Positions 18,397-26,606 are shown, counted from the first letter of the stretch. The stretch is 64,000 nt of DNA from Polaribacter tangerinus (GCF_038024095.1 NZ_CP150668.1:868001-932000); one strand, 5' to 3'. A program made the numbers and translations. Notes: a model not told the origin generated them from the letters alone.

Positions 18397-18486
18397 TTAT
18401 TTATTAACGTGAGAACCATCGCAATTACCGTCTTTGTCTGATGTTAATCCGCAACCACAAGGTCTTCCTTTTGTATAACTATTCAT
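18397..18486 (-). CDS. 29-residue CDGSH-like iron-sulfur mini-protein
   Basis: A short gene, ATG at 18486 and TAA at 18399-18397. The product has RPCGCGL ... DGNCDGSH, giving the ligand pattern C10-x-C12-x9-C22-x3-H26. CDGSH/mitoNEET proteins bind a 2Fe-2S cluster with C-x-C-x8-C-x3-H, so the spacing differs by one residue. It begins 16 bases after the yceI stop on the same strand and is followed by a terminator, so it should be the last gene of that transcript. Cluster binding is inferred from the pattern only; a zinc site is the alternative. Confidence 0.6.
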   Translation of the reverse strand: MNSYTKGRPCGCGLTSDKDGNCDGSHVNK

Positions 18487-18502
18487 AAATTAAAAGTTTA
18501 AA

Positions 18503-19150
18503 TTATGCTTTCGTTTTTACAGTAAAAGAAATTTCCATTAAGTCGTTAATAAACTTATCTTTCAGTGCAGCATCAATTTTCTTAGACTTGTAGGTAATTC
18601 CAAAATCTGTTCTATCTACACTAAAAGTATCACTTTTAAAAGTAGTAACATTTCCTTCAGTAGAAATAACTGCAGGAATGGTAATGCTTTTAGTTGTTTC
18701 TTTAAGAGTTAAATTTCCTGTAACGTGTAGTTTATCTCCTTTGTCTTCGACACTTGTAATTACAAATTTTGAAGTAGGAAAAGCTGCAACGTCAAAGAAA
18801 TCTGGTGATGATAAATGTCCTTTTAAGTCTGCATTTCCTTTAGCATCTGCAGGAATATCTAACACAGTTATAGAGGTCATATCTATCTCAAAAGATCCGG
18901 CAGTTAATGTACCATTTTCTACTACTAAAGAACCTTCCTTTAAACTGATTACTCCGTTATGAGTTCCTGTTGGCTTTGAGCCTAACCATGTAATTTCTGA
19001 TGCCGCAACATCTACATTGTTTTCAAAAGTATCTGCTACTTTAGCTTCAACTTTTACTTCTTCATTAACTTGAACTTTGTCCTTTTTGTTTTCTTTACAG
19101 GCTGTTAAAACTGTCGCAACAACTGCCAACGATAAAATTATTTTCTTCAT
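18503..19150 (-). CDS. YceI family lipoprotein
   Basis: 215 residues from the ATG at 19150; a longer frame from 19201 would bury the signal sequence. The N-terminus MKKIILSLAVVATVLTACKE is a lipoprotein signal with lipobox cysteine. The mature part is a YceI lipocalin-like domain (ASEITWLGSKPTGTHNGVISL ... FEIDMTSITV ... LKGHLSSPDFFDVAAFPTSKF ... TLKETTKSITIPAVI), a fold that binds isoprenoid-like molecules in known members. Localised to an outer or periplasmic membrane face. The mini-CDGSH gene is downstream. A TATATTTG box precedes the gene. Confidence 0.88.
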   Translation of the reverse strand: MKKIILSLAVVATVLTACKENKKDKVQVNEEVKVEAKVADTFENNVDVAASEITWLGSKPTGTHNGVISLKEGSLVVENGTLTAGSFEIDMTSITVLDIPADAKGNADLKGHLSSPDFFDVAAFPTSKFVITSVEDKGDKLHVTGNLTLKETTKSITIPAVISTEGNVTTFKSDTFSVDRTDFGITYKSKKIDAALKDKFINDLMEISFTVKTKA

Positions 19151-19198
19151 TTTTTTAATTAGTTTAGATTTTGTGGAACATTTATTTATTTTCCATGG

Positions 19199-19206
19199 CA
19201 AATATA
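19199..19206 (-). promoter_or_regulatory. -7 box of the yceI/mini-CDGSH transcript
   Basis: TATATTTG followed by C on the minus strand, about 48 bases upstream of the YceI ATG at 19150. Confidence 0.5.
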
Positions 19207-19230
19207 CAATGTGTTTATTTACCCTGGAAA

Positions 19231-19950
19231 CTATTTTTTACTTTTTAGCAAATAATTAACAACATGAGCTGCAGCTTGTAAGCCAAATGCAGCTGGCATA
19301 TAGCTTATGGTGCCATAAAAAGATTTCTTAAAATTAGTACCATCTGTAATTTTTACACTCTCTGCAATTTGCACCTCATCAGAAAACACTGCTTTAACAC
19401 CTTTGTCTACTTTGCGCTCCCTTAATCGTTTTCTTAGCAATCTTGCCATAGTACAATTTTTGGTTTTAGCGATGTCTTTTACTTTAATTTTGGTAGCATT
19501 TAATTTTCCGCCCGCCCCCATAGAAGAAATAATTTTTACTTTTTTTCTTCTTGCTGCAACAATTAAATTAACTTTTGGCGTAATACTATCTATGCAATCC
19601 ATCACATAATCATACTCATTAGACACAATATCATAAGCCTTTTCTGGACTTAAAAACTCTTGTAAAACGGTAAGATTAATTTCTGAATTTATGTCTTTTA
19701 ATCGAGCTGCAATCACACTTGTTTTAGATTGACCAATAGTAGAATCTAAAGCTGGTAACTGTCTGTTTTTATTAGTTTCATCAAAAACATCTCCATCTAC
19801 AATAGTAATATTTTTTACACCTGCTCTTGCAATAAATTCTGCCGCAAAAGAACCCACGCCGCCCAAACCTACTATCAATATATTTGCATTTTGCAATTTA
19901 TCTAACCCGCTTTTTGTTACCAATAATTCGGTTCTTTCTAACCAACTCAT
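19231..19950 (-). CDS. tcdA: tRNA threonylcarbamoyladenosine dehydratase (ThiF/E1-like)
   Basis: 239 residues. The ATP-binding E1-like fold is clear: ILIVGLGGVGSFAAEFIARAG, TIVDGDVFDETNKNRQ, and DCIDSITPKVNLI. TcdA uses ATP to cyclise the t6A base of ANN-decoding tRNAs. The segment MGAGGKLNATKIKVKDIAKT followed by ARLLRKRLRERKV is typical of TcdA rather than of ThiF or MoeB. It overlaps tatD by 4 bases and is the last gene of the rsgA-dtd-tatD-tcdA run, so translation is probably coupled. Confidence 0.9.
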   Translation of the reverse strand: MSWLERTELLVTKSGLDKLQNANILIVGLGGVGSFAAEFIARAGVKNITIVDGDVFDETNKNRQLPALDSTIGQSKTSVIAARLKDINSEINLTVLQEFLSPEKAYDIVSNEYDYVMDCIDSITPKVNLIVAARRKKVKIISSMGAGGKLNATKIKVKDIAKTKNCTMARLLRKRLRERKVDKGVKAVFSDEVQIAESVKITDGTNFKKSFYGTISYMPAAFGLQAAAHVVNYLLKSKK

Positions 19951-20591
19951 AGTGTAAATATTTTTGTAAAATTTTCTGTTAATATTTGCTGTAGTTCTGC
20001 CAAAGACATTTTTTTTAATGTTGCAGCAGTTCTATAAATTTCTTGTATTGATGTTGTCGAAGTATCTGTTTCTAATAAAAAAGCATCTAAAGGAACCTTC
20101 TTAAAAACCTCTTGAAGTTTTTTATTGTGGATAATTGAAGAACCAAATGACAAAAAAACACCATTTTTAAGCAAGCTTTGTGCTACTTGATTATTTTTAT
20201 TAAATCCATGAATAATCCAAGGTTGGTGTACATTTAATTCTTTCTTAATTCTTATAATTTCTTGATAAGCCCTTACACAATGAATTATTAGAGGCTTTGT
20301 AACTTTTTCTGAGAGTAAAATTTGACGTTTAAATAATTGCTCTTGAAATAAAAAATCAGTTTTTATAGCTTTGTCTAAACCACACTCTCCAACGGCTAAA
20401 CAATTTGGGTGCTGAACGGCAGTTTCTAAATTTGCAATATCTTCTAATACATTATCTTTTTTAATAAACCAAGGGTGCAAACCTACAGAAAAGTAATGTG
20501 TAGTGTGAAGTTTATTAGGATATGTATTAAAAATAGTAACTACCTTTTTATGAGAAACTAAATTATGTGAGTGCGCATCAAAAAAAAGCAT
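19947..20591 (-). CDS. TatD family metal-dependent hydrolase
   Basis: 214 residues, shorter than the usual 250-260 of TatD DNases. The metal-binding start is FDAHSHN, with SVGLHPWF, GECGLD, LIIHCVRA and IIHGFN carrying further ligand positions and FLLETD near the end. TatD proteins are metal-dependent 3'-5' nucleases, or hydrolases of unknown substrate. It overlaps tcdA by 4 bases and follows dtd by 5 bases. The short length comes mainly from compact loops; motifs are intact. Confidence 0.82.
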   Translation of the reverse strand: MLFFDAHSHNLVSHKKVVTIFNTYPNKLHTTHYFSVGLHPWFIKKDNVLEDIANLETAVQHPNCLAVGECGLDKAIKTDFLFQEQLFKRQILLSEKVTKPLIIHCVRAYQEIIRIKKELNVHQPWIIHGFNKNNQVAQSLLKNGVFLSFGSSIIHNKKLQEVFKKVPLDAFLLETDTSTTSIQEIYRTAATLKKMSLAELQQILTENFTKIFTL

Positions 20592-20596
20592 GTTAT

Positions 20597-21049
20597 TTAC
20601 TCTTTGTTCTTAGAATCTATAACTATTGTTACTGGTCCGTTGTTGGTCAAACTAACTTTCATATCTGCACCAAACTCACCTTTCCCTACACTTTTACCAA
20701 GCTGATTTTCTAATGTTTTTATGAATTTTTTGTAAAGTGGAATAGCAATTGTTGGTTTTGCAGCTTTTATATAACTTGGTCTGTTACCTTTTTTTGTAGA
20801 AGCGTATAACGTAAACTGACTCACAACAATTATTTCACCATCTACTTCTAGCACAGAATTGTTCATAAGGCCATTTTGATCATCAAAAATACGAAGGTTA
20901 ATAATTTTTCTTACCAAATAATCGATATCTTCCTGAGTGTCATCCTCTACAATACCTAATAAAACAAGAAATCCTGTTGCAATTTCAGCTACTCTTTCTT
21001 GATTGATAGTTACGTTTGCACTCGATACTCTTTGTAAAACAATTTTCAT
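20597..21049 (-). CDS. dtd: D-aminoacyl-tRNA deacylase
   Basis: 150 residues, the standard length. Removes D-amino acids (and glycine) wrongly attached to tRNA. The two diagnostic motifs are present: SQFTLYA and NNGPVTIVID (the GPVT motif). The N-terminus MKIVLQRVSSANVTI is typical. It lies 55 bases after rsgA and 5 bases before tatD in one operon. Confidence 0.95.
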   Translation of the reverse strand: MKIVLQRVSSANVTINQERVAEIATGFLVLLGIVEDDTQEDIDYLVRKIINLRIFDDQNGLMNNSVLEVDGEIIVVSQFTLYASTKKGNRPSYIKAAKPTIAIPLYKKFIKTLENQLGKSVGKGEFGADMKVSLTNNGPVTIVIDSKNKE

Positions 21050-21104
21050 ATTCTAGTAAAATTTACCTCCTACAACTATTTCTATTAAAGTTATGATTTA
21101 ACCC

Positions 21105-22061
21105 TTATTCTTCTCCCCAAACATCTGTTCTAAAATGCTCCTTATCATCTTCTCCTTCTAAAATTTGTAAATAACTTTTATAACGAGACCAAGAAATTTT
21201 ATCTTCTTCCAAGGCTTCTTTTACAGCACAATTCGGTTCTTTGGTATGAATGCAATTGTTAAATTTACAATTTTGTTTTAAGGCAAAAAACTCTGGAAAA
21301 TAATCTCCAAGTTCAAATTTATCAATATCTACTACTCCAAATCCTTTTATACCAGGAGTATCTATAATTTTACCATTAAAACTAAGGTCGAACATTTCGG
21401 CAAAAGTAGTGGTGTGTTTTCCTTGATTGTGCTGGTCGGAAATTTCTTTTGTTTTTAAATCTAAAGTTGGCTCAATGGCATTTACCAAAGTTGATTTTCC
21501 TACACCAGAATGACCAACAAACATTGATGTTTTACCTACCATCATCTCTTTTACAGCAGCAACATTTGTATGTTGAGTAGCAGAAACTTCTAAACATGTG
21601 TATCCGATAGCTTCGTATATATCTTTCAAATACATTACCTCTGCTCGCTCTTCTATTGCATAAGAATCTATCTTATTAAATAACAATATGGTATGTATTC
21701 TGTAAGCTCTTGTAGAAACTAAAAAACGATCTATAAAAGTGGTAAAGGTTGGTGGATTGTTTATGGTAATTAATAAAAAAACTTGATCTATATTTGATGC
21801 AATTACGTGAGTTTGTTTAGAAAGATTAACAGATTTACGTACTATAAAATTGTCTCGATCTAAGATTGTTTTAATAACACCTATTTCTTCATCGCCCTTT
21901 TTTTCTATATCGAAAACTACGCTATCTCCAACGGCTATAGGATTTGTACTTTTAATACCTTTTATTCTGAATTTTCCTTTTATTCTACAGTTGTAAAACC
22001 GACCTTCATCTGTCTTTACCTTGTACCAACTTCCTGTAGATTTATATACGATTCCTACCAT
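21105..22061 (-). CDS. rsgA: Small ribosomal subunit biogenesis GTPase RsgA
   Basis: 318 residues. An N-terminal OB fold (GIVYKSTGSWYKVKTDEGRFY) is followed by a circularly permuted GTPase: LLFNKIDSY (G4) precedes the P-loop GHSGVGKSTLVN (G1) and IDTPGIKGFG (G3). A C-terminal zinc site follows (CKFNNCIHTKEPNC). It helps late maturation of the 30S subunit. First gene of the rsgA-dtd-tatD-tcdA operon. Confidence 0.95.
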   Translation of the reverse strand: MVGIVYKSTGSWYKVKTDEGRFYNCRIKGKFRIKGIKSTNPIAVGDSVVFDIEKKGDEEIGVIKTILDRDNFIVRKSVNLSKQTHVIASNIDQVFLLITINNPPTFTTFIDRFLVSTRAYRIHTILLFNKIDSYAIEERAEVMYLKDIYEAIGYTCLEVSATQHTNVAAVKEMMVGKTSMFVGHSGVGKSTLVNAIEPTLDLKTKEISDQHNQGKHTTTFAEMFDLSFNGKIIDTPGIKGFGVVDIDKFELGDYFPEFFALKQNCKFNNCIHTKEPNCAVKEALEEDKISWSRYKSYLQILEGEDDKEHFRTDVWGEE

Positions 22062-22148
22062 TATTGCAAAGATGCAGAAATTTTGTGAATATGAGAATAT
22101 TGGGTTTATTCATTTTACTTTTTTAAATTTAATTTTTCTTGTACGAAC

Positions 22149-22185
22149 AAAAAAAACCTATTTCGTTCTCACAAATATAGGGTTT
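22149..22185 (-). terminator. Terminator at the end of the aromatic operon region
   Basis: Minus-strand arms AAACCCTAT and ATAGGTTT (one bulged C on the first arm), followed by eight T. It is about 150 bases beyond the last stop codon of the operon. Confidence 0.55.
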
Positions 22186-22331
22186 CGTAACAATCTAAAA
22201 ATAAGGTATACGCAATTGTTTGCGTTAAGGATTGAATGGCCTGTTTGAACTCTTACGCTTTTTGCGTAAAGTGAGTAATGAAAGCCTGACTTTTTTTTGA
22301 TTTTTTTTTAAAATAAAGGAACGCCTTAATA
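22149..22331 (-). ncRNA. Structured 3' region or small RNA downstream of the aromatic operon
   Basis: This stretch lies between the stop of the DAHP synthase/chorismate mutase gene and rsgA. Read on the minus strand it has two short hairpins with similar ACGCAA cores: TTACGC/GCGTAA (22253-22258 with 22264-22269) and ACGCAA/TTGCGT (22210-22215 with 22220-22225). It ends in a terminator-like hairpin with eight T (22185-22149). No ORF is credible. It may be the operon's 3' untranslated end or a separate small RNA; I cannot tell. No clear promoter box was found for an independent transcript. Confidence 0.3.
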
Positions 22332-23414
22332 CTATGCATTAATTATTTTTTCTTGATGATTGATAGATTCTTGATGAATTGCTTTGAACATTTTTAATAC
22401 AAATTCTTCACTTAATCCTTTGCTTTCACCCTCTAAAATCATATTTCCAAGAATCTCGTTCCAACGTTTAGATTGCAAAACTGCTACATTCTTCTCTTTT
22501 TTTAATGCTCCAATTTTATCTGCAATTCCCATACGTTTTCCCATCATTTCGATTAACTGACCATCTACAACATTTATTTGAGCTCTTAAATTTTCTAGAG
22601 AGTCTCTATAACTCGAATCTGTTTCAGTTTCTTTTCTAATTTTTAAATCTTGCATAATTTGCTTCAATTTTGAGGGTGTTACTTGCTGTGCAGCATCACT
22701 CCATGCGTTATCTGGGTCGAAATGAGTTTCTATCATTAATCCATCAAAATTTAAATCTAGGGCTGTTTGAGAAACATCAAAAATCATTTCTCTGTTCCCT
22801 GTAATATGAGAAGGGTCGCAAATTAATGGTAAATCTGGAAATTTATTTTGAAACTCGATTGCTAGCTGCCACTCCGGAATATTTCGATATTTCGATTTTT
22901 CATAAGTTGAAAATCCTCTATGAATGGCGCCTAAATTTTTTATGCCTGCAGTATATAATCTTTCTATTCCTCCTAACCACAAGGCTAAATCTGGATTTAC
23001 CGGATTTTTAACCAATACTATTTTATCTGTACCCTGTAAAGCATCTGCAATTTCTTGCATTATAAAAGGGGAAACAGTAGATCTGGCACCAATCCAAAGT
23101 AAATCTACATCATTTTCTATAGCTAATTTACAATGTGCTGCATTGGCAACTTCTGTACAAGTTTTCATACCTGTTTGCTCTTTTACCTTTTTTAACCAGC
23201 CTAAACCTAGGGCACCAACACCCTCAAAATTTCCAGGTCTTGTTCTTGGTTTCCAAATTCCTGCTCTATAATAGTTTACATCAGAATCTTTTAATTCGTG
23301 TGCAATTTTTAAAACTTGCTCTTCAGTTTCTGCACTACAAGGCCCTGCTATTACTAGTGGATGATCTAATTTCATATCGTCCAACCATGTTCTTAATGCT
23401 GCTGTATTCTTCAT
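22332..23414 (-). CDS. Bifunctional DAHP synthase / chorismate mutase (AroQ type)
   Basis: 360 residues. The N-terminal 260 residues form a type I-beta DAHP synthase barrel (PLVIAGPCSAETEEQVL, RAGIWKPRTRPGNFEG, LVKNPVNPDL, LICDPSHITGNR, IETHFDPDNAWSDA). The C-terminal 90 residues are an AroQ chorismate mutase helix bundle (DSLENLRAQINVVDGQLIEMMGKRMGIADKIGALK). The enzyme starts the shikimate pathway and also commits chorismate to prephenate. Fusions of this order are known in Bacteroidota, for example Prevotella, where prephenate gives feedback control through the mutase domain. Last gene of the attenuator-controlled operon, 22 bases after tyrA. Confidence 0.94.
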   Translation of the reverse strand: MKNTAALRTWLDDMKLDHPLVIAGPCSAETEEQVLKIAHELKDSDVNYYRAGIWKPRTRPGNFEGVGALGLGWLKKVKEQTGMKTCTEVANAAHCKLAIENDVDLLWIGARSTVSPFIMQEIADALQGTDKIVLVKNPVNPDLALWLGGIERLYTAGIKNLGAIHRGFSTYEKSKYRNIPEWQLAIEFQNKFPDLPLICDPSHITGNREMIFDVSQTALDLNFDGLMIETHFDPDNAWSDAAQQVTPSKLKQIMQDLKIRKETETDSSYRDSLENLRAQINVVDGQLIEMMGKRMGIADKIGALKKEKNVAVLQSKRWNEILGNMILEGESKGLSEEFVLKMFKAIHQESINHQEKIINA

Positions 23415-23436
23415 CTTTCTACTGTTTTTGGCTTAT

Positions 23437-24288
23437 TTAATTTATGCCGTTTAAAATTTGTTTTATATAGTTTGTATTCTCCATTTCCTTAAAAATTTCA
23501 GAGAAATTATCTTGTTGCATTAGCTCTTTAAAATGTTGCAAATTGCCAATATATTCTTCTAATGTTTCGATAACATTTTCTTTGTTTTGTTTAAAAATTG
23601 GTGTCCACATTGCAGGACTACTTTTTGCTAAACGAACGGTAGACTCAAAACCAGAACCTGCCATATCGAAAATATCGCGTTCATTTTTTTCTTTTTCTAT
23701 AACTGTTTTTCCTAACATAAATGCACTTATGTGAGACAGGTGCGAAACATACGCAATATGTTTATCATGAGAAACGGCATCCATATAACGAATACGCATT
23801 CCAATAGCTCTAAAAAGGTCTAATGCTGTTTCTTGCAATTTAAAAGTTGTTTTTTCTACTTCGCAAATAATGTTTGTTTTTCCTTTATACAAGCCAGAAA
23901 TGGCTGCTGTTGGCCCAGATTTTTCTGTACCTGCAATGGGGTGACAAGCCAAAAAATTGCGTCTTCTTTTATGATGTTCAACAGCTTTACAAATAGCCTC
24001 TTTTGTAGAACCTGCATCTACAACTAAGGTAGTATCGGAAATTTTATCTAAAATAGTGGGTAGCAATTTTACAGTAGCATCTACAGGAATTGATACAATA
24101 ACCAAATCTGCATTTTCTAAATCGTTTAACGTTGCTTTTTTATCGATTAATTTTAATTCTAATGCTTTGTTTAAGGTCTCGTCTTTTCTACTAATGCCAT
24201 GTAATACAGTATTTGGCAGATGTTTTTTTATATCAATAGCAAAACTGCCACCAATTAAACCAATTCCTATAAAAAATATATTTTTCAT
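23437..24288 (-). CDS. tyrA: Prephenate dehydrogenase
   Basis: 283 residues from MKNIFFIGIGLIGGSFAID at 24288; the longer start at 24318 adds ten residues before the Rossmann strand and is not favoured. NAD-binding GIGLIGGS at residues 7-14, VIVSIPVDATVKLLP, VVDAGSTKEAI, and the catalytic-region FLACHPIAGTEKSGP. It converts prephenate to 4-hydroxyphenylpyruvate for tyrosine. No ACT domain is fused. Fourth structural gene of the aromatic operon. Confidence 0.93.
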   Translation of the reverse strand: MKNIFFIGIGLIGGSFAIDIKKHLPNTVLHGISRKDETLNKALELKLIDKKATLNDLENADLVIVSIPVDATVKLLPTILDKISDTTLVVDAGSTKEAICKAVEHHKRRRNFLACHPIAGTEKSGPTAAISGLYKGKTNIICEVEKTTFKLQETALDLFRAIGMRIRYMDAVSHDKHIAYVSHLSHISAFMLGKTVIEKEKNERDIFDMAGSGFESTVRLAKSSPAMWTPIFKQNKENVIETLEEYIGNLQHFKELMQQDNFSEIFKEMENTNYIKQILNGIN

Positions 24289-24330
24289 TGTATTTATTTT
24301 CAATGGATTAAAGCCCATTGTTTTGATATA

Positions 24331-24537
24331 TTATTCTAATTTCTTTTTGTTCGCTTTTTTTTGAACTTCCTTTTTTTGAAGAGTAATACCAATGGCAACT
24401 CCTAAAGAAAGTCCCAAACTAATTCCTAAAGCTATATTTCCCAGAACTAATCCTATTGCACTTCCTAAGGCAACTCCTAAACTCATCCACAAACCTAACT
24501 TTTTCTTCACTTTTATATTTTTAAAATCAAATGCCAA
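24331..24537 (-). CDS. Small glycine-zipper membrane protein inside the aromatic operon
   Basis: 68 residues. A basic N-terminus (FDFKNIKVKKKLG) leads to a hydrophobic stretch of about 40 residues rich in evenly spaced glycines (SLGVALGSAIGLVLGNIALG and then ISLGLSLGVAIG), ending in a lysine-rich tail. The glycine spacing suggests two tightly packed membrane helices. The two halves look like an internal repeat. It lies 5 bases after the aminotransferase gene and 42 bases before tyrA, so it is co-transcribed. I do not recognise a function; a role in aromatic amino acid metabolism is not shown by the sequence. Confidence 0.7.
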   Translation of the reverse strand: MAFDFKNIKVKKKLGLWMSLGVALGSAIGLVLGNIALGISLGLSLGVAIGITLQKKEVQKKANKKKLE

Positions 24538-24542
24538 CTGAA

Positions 24543-25685
24543 TTAAAATCTACCAATCGCTTCTTTAATCACTTCAGAGGTTACACACAATGAAAAACGG
24601 ATATATCCTTCTCCTTGAGAGCCAAAAATAGTTCCTGGTGTGATAAAAATATTTTTCTCGTAAAGAATACTATCTGTAACTTCTTCAGATTTTTTCCCTT
24701 CAGGAATTTTTGCCCATACAAATAAACCTGTTGCGTTTTTATTGTACACAGCATCTAATTTATCTGCTAATTCCCATATTAGTTTTCTACGTTCTTGATA
24801 AATTTTATTCTGATTAAAAAACCAATCATCAGATAATTGTAAAGCTTCTATAGCACCTTTTTGAATACCATAAAACATACCAGAGTCCATGTTCGATTTT
24901 ACTTTTAATATTTCGTTGATATATGTTGCATTTCCTAAAACCATACCAACTCGCCAACCAGCCATATTAAAGGTTTTACTTAATGAATTTAATTCTAAAG
25001 CAATATCTTTTGCGCCTTTAACTTGTAAGATACTTGTAGGTGTATCATTTAGAATAAAACTATAAGGATTATCATTAACTATTAAAATATGGTGCTTTTT
25101 ACCAAAGGCTACCAACTTTTCGAATGTTTGTAAAGTTGCATTGGTTCCTGTTGGCATATGCGGATAATTTACCCACATAATTTTAACATTACTTAAGTCT
25201 TGTTTTTCTAATTCTTTAAAATTTGGTTGCCAATTAGTCGCATCACTCAAATTATAAAAAAGTGGTTCTGCTCCCACTAATTTTGTTACAGATGTATATG
25301 TTGGATATCCTGGATTTGGAATTAACACTTTATCGCCTTCATTTAAAAAAGCCATAGAAATGTGCATAATCCCCTCTTTACTTCCCATTAATGGCAACAC
25401 TTCATTTTCTGGATTAATTTCTACAGAAAATTTATCTTTGTAAAAAGTAGCAATTGCATTTCTTAATTCAGGTAAGCCCTGATATGACTGATATTTATGT
25501 GCAGAACCATCATGTAAACTTCCTTTAATAGCCTCTAAAACTTTTGCTGGTGGTTGCAAATCTGGAGAGCCAATTCCCATATTGATAATTGGTTTTCCTG
25601 CTGCCATTAACTCTCTTACCTCTCTTAATTTTTTAGAGAAATAGTATTCTTGAACGGTGTCTAATCTTTTTGCAGGCTGTATCAT
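24543..25685 (-). CDS. Class I/II aminotransferase (aromatic/aspartate-type)
   Basis: 380 residues, PLP-dependent fold type I. The Schiff-base lysine lies in LNSLSKTFNMAGWRVG, and other landmarks are INMGIGSPDLQPP, NPGYPTYTSVTKL, VNYPHMPTGTNA and IRFSLCVTSEVIKEA. It shares an operon with prephenate dehydratase and dehydrogenase, so it probably aminates phenylpyruvate and 4-hydroxyphenylpyruvate to Phe and Tyr, or prephenate to arogenate (inference). It starts 1 base before the end of the dehydratase gene region (25687). Confidence 0.9.
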   Translation of the reverse strand: MIQPAKRLDTVQEYYFSKKLREVRELMAAGKPIINMGIGSPDLQPPAKVLEAIKGSLHDGSAHKYQSYQGLPELRNAIATFYKDKFSVEINPENEVLPLMGSKEGIMHISMAFLNEGDKVLIPNPGYPTYTSVTKLVGAEPLFYNLSDATNWQPNFKELEKQDLSNVKIMWVNYPHMPTGTNATLQTFEKLVAFGKKHHILIVNDNPYSFILNDTPTSILQVKGAKDIALELNSLSKTFNMAGWRVGMVLGNATYINEILKVKSNMDSGMFYGIQKGAIEALQLSDDWFFNQNKIYQERRKLIWELADKLDAVYNKNATGLFVWAKIPEGKKSEEVTDSILYEKNIFITPGTIFGSQGEGYIRFSLCVTSEVIKEAIGRF

Positions 25686-25686
25686 C

Positions 25687-26511
25687 TTATTTTCTTCCGT
25701 TTTTATAAGTTCCTAATATTTTAAACTCTTCGGCCATTATTTGTATAACAGCAACTGCTTTCTCATATTCTTTGTAATCATCAAAAGTTACATCTACAAA
25801 AAAGGAATATTTCCAGGGCATTTCTATAACTGGCAAAGATTGAATTTTAGTTAAATTCATTTTACAATCGCTCAACACATTTAAAATAGCTGCCAAACTT
25901 CCTCTTTTATGATTCAATTGAAATTTTAAAGATGCTTTGTTTACCTCTTCGTTTATTACTGGTTTATCCGTTTGTACAATTACAAATCGTGTAGAATTGT
26001 CTTTAATCGTTTGAATTTCATCTTCAATAATTGTCAAATCGAAAATTTCAGCGGCTATTTTTGGAGCAATTGCAGCAATTCCTTTTAAGTTTTCTTTAGA
26101 TATTCTCTTAGCAACCTCAGCAGTATCTACATCTTCTACTAATTTTATATGTGAATGATTTTTAAAAAACTCCTTACATTGTAATAATGCCATAGGATGC
26201 GACCAAACTTCTTTTATATCTTCAATCGTTTGATTCTCTAAACACATTAAATGATGATGAATATTTAAATATTCTTCTCCTATTATATGTAGGTTATTAT
26301 TATCTATTAACGCATAATTAGGAATTATAGACCCTGCAATGGTATTTTCTAACGCCATTACTCCTAAATTGGCAGTTTTATCTAGTAAGCAATCCACCAA
26401 CACATCGAAAGACATGCATTCTTTTAGTTGAATGTTGTTTCCATAAAAGTCGCGAGCAACTTTATGATGGTTTGAGCCTTCTGCTCCTTGGATGGCGATT
26501 GTTTTTTTCAT
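25687..26511 (-). CDS. pheA: Prephenate dehydratase
   Basis: 274 residues: catalytic domain (AIQGAEGSNHHKVARDFYG, VMALENTIAGSIIPNYALI, and the NSTRFVIV segment with the catalytic Thr) and a C-terminal ACT domain (about 190-274). It makes phenylpyruvate. The Phe-binding motifs of well-studied ACT domains, GALxxxL and ESRP, read GSLAAIL and QSLP here, so classical Phe feedback may be altered. First structural gene of the operon, placed directly behind the attenuator terminator (26563-26533). Confidence 0.93.
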   Translation of the reverse strand: MKKTIAIQGAEGSNHHKVARDFYGNNIQLKECMSFDVLVDCLLDKTANLGVMALENTIAGSIIPNYALIDNNNLHIIGEEYLNIHHHLMCLENQTIEDIKEVWSHPMALLQCKEFFKNHSHIKLVEDVDTAEVAKRISKENLKGIAAIAPKIAAEIFDLTIIEDEIQTIKDNSTRFVIVQTDKPVINEEVNKASLKFQLNHKRGSLAAILNVLSDCKMNLTKIQSLPVIEMPWKYSFFVDVTFDDYKEYEKAVAVIQIMAEEFKILGTYKNGRK

Positions 26512-26532
26512 TATTTGTGATAAAAAAATATC

Positions 26533-26563
26533 AAAAAAAAAGCCTCGAAGTAAATTCGAGACT
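26533..26563 (-). terminator. Attenuator terminator in front of the aromatic operon
   Basis: Minus-strand stem AGTCTCGAA (26563-26555), 5-base loop, TTCGAGGCT (26549-26541), then nine T. One G-U pair. It is located between the leader peptide stop and pheA, inside the transcript. Its first arm is shared with the alternative (antiterminator) pairing. Confidence 0.88.
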
Positions 26564-26606
26564 TTATATATAATTTATGCTTCTTAACAACACGATACAA
26601 AGTCTC
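26558..26606 (-). promoter_or_regulatory. Antiterminator pairing of the Phe/Tyr attenuator
   Basis: Minus-strand segment GAGACTTTGTAT (26606-26595) can pair over 12 bases, with one G-U, with ATATAAAGTCTC (26569-26558). The second segment contains the left half of the terminator stem, so the two structures exclude each other. The first segment overlaps codons after the Phe/Tyr run. A ribosome stalled at that run leaves it free; a ribosome at the stop codon covers or disturbs it. Confidence 0.8.

Noticed and set aside
22253..22300. Plus-strand terminator made by the TTACGC hairpin and the T8 run
   Set aside because: No plus-strand gene ends here and the T run is about 20 bases away from the stem.
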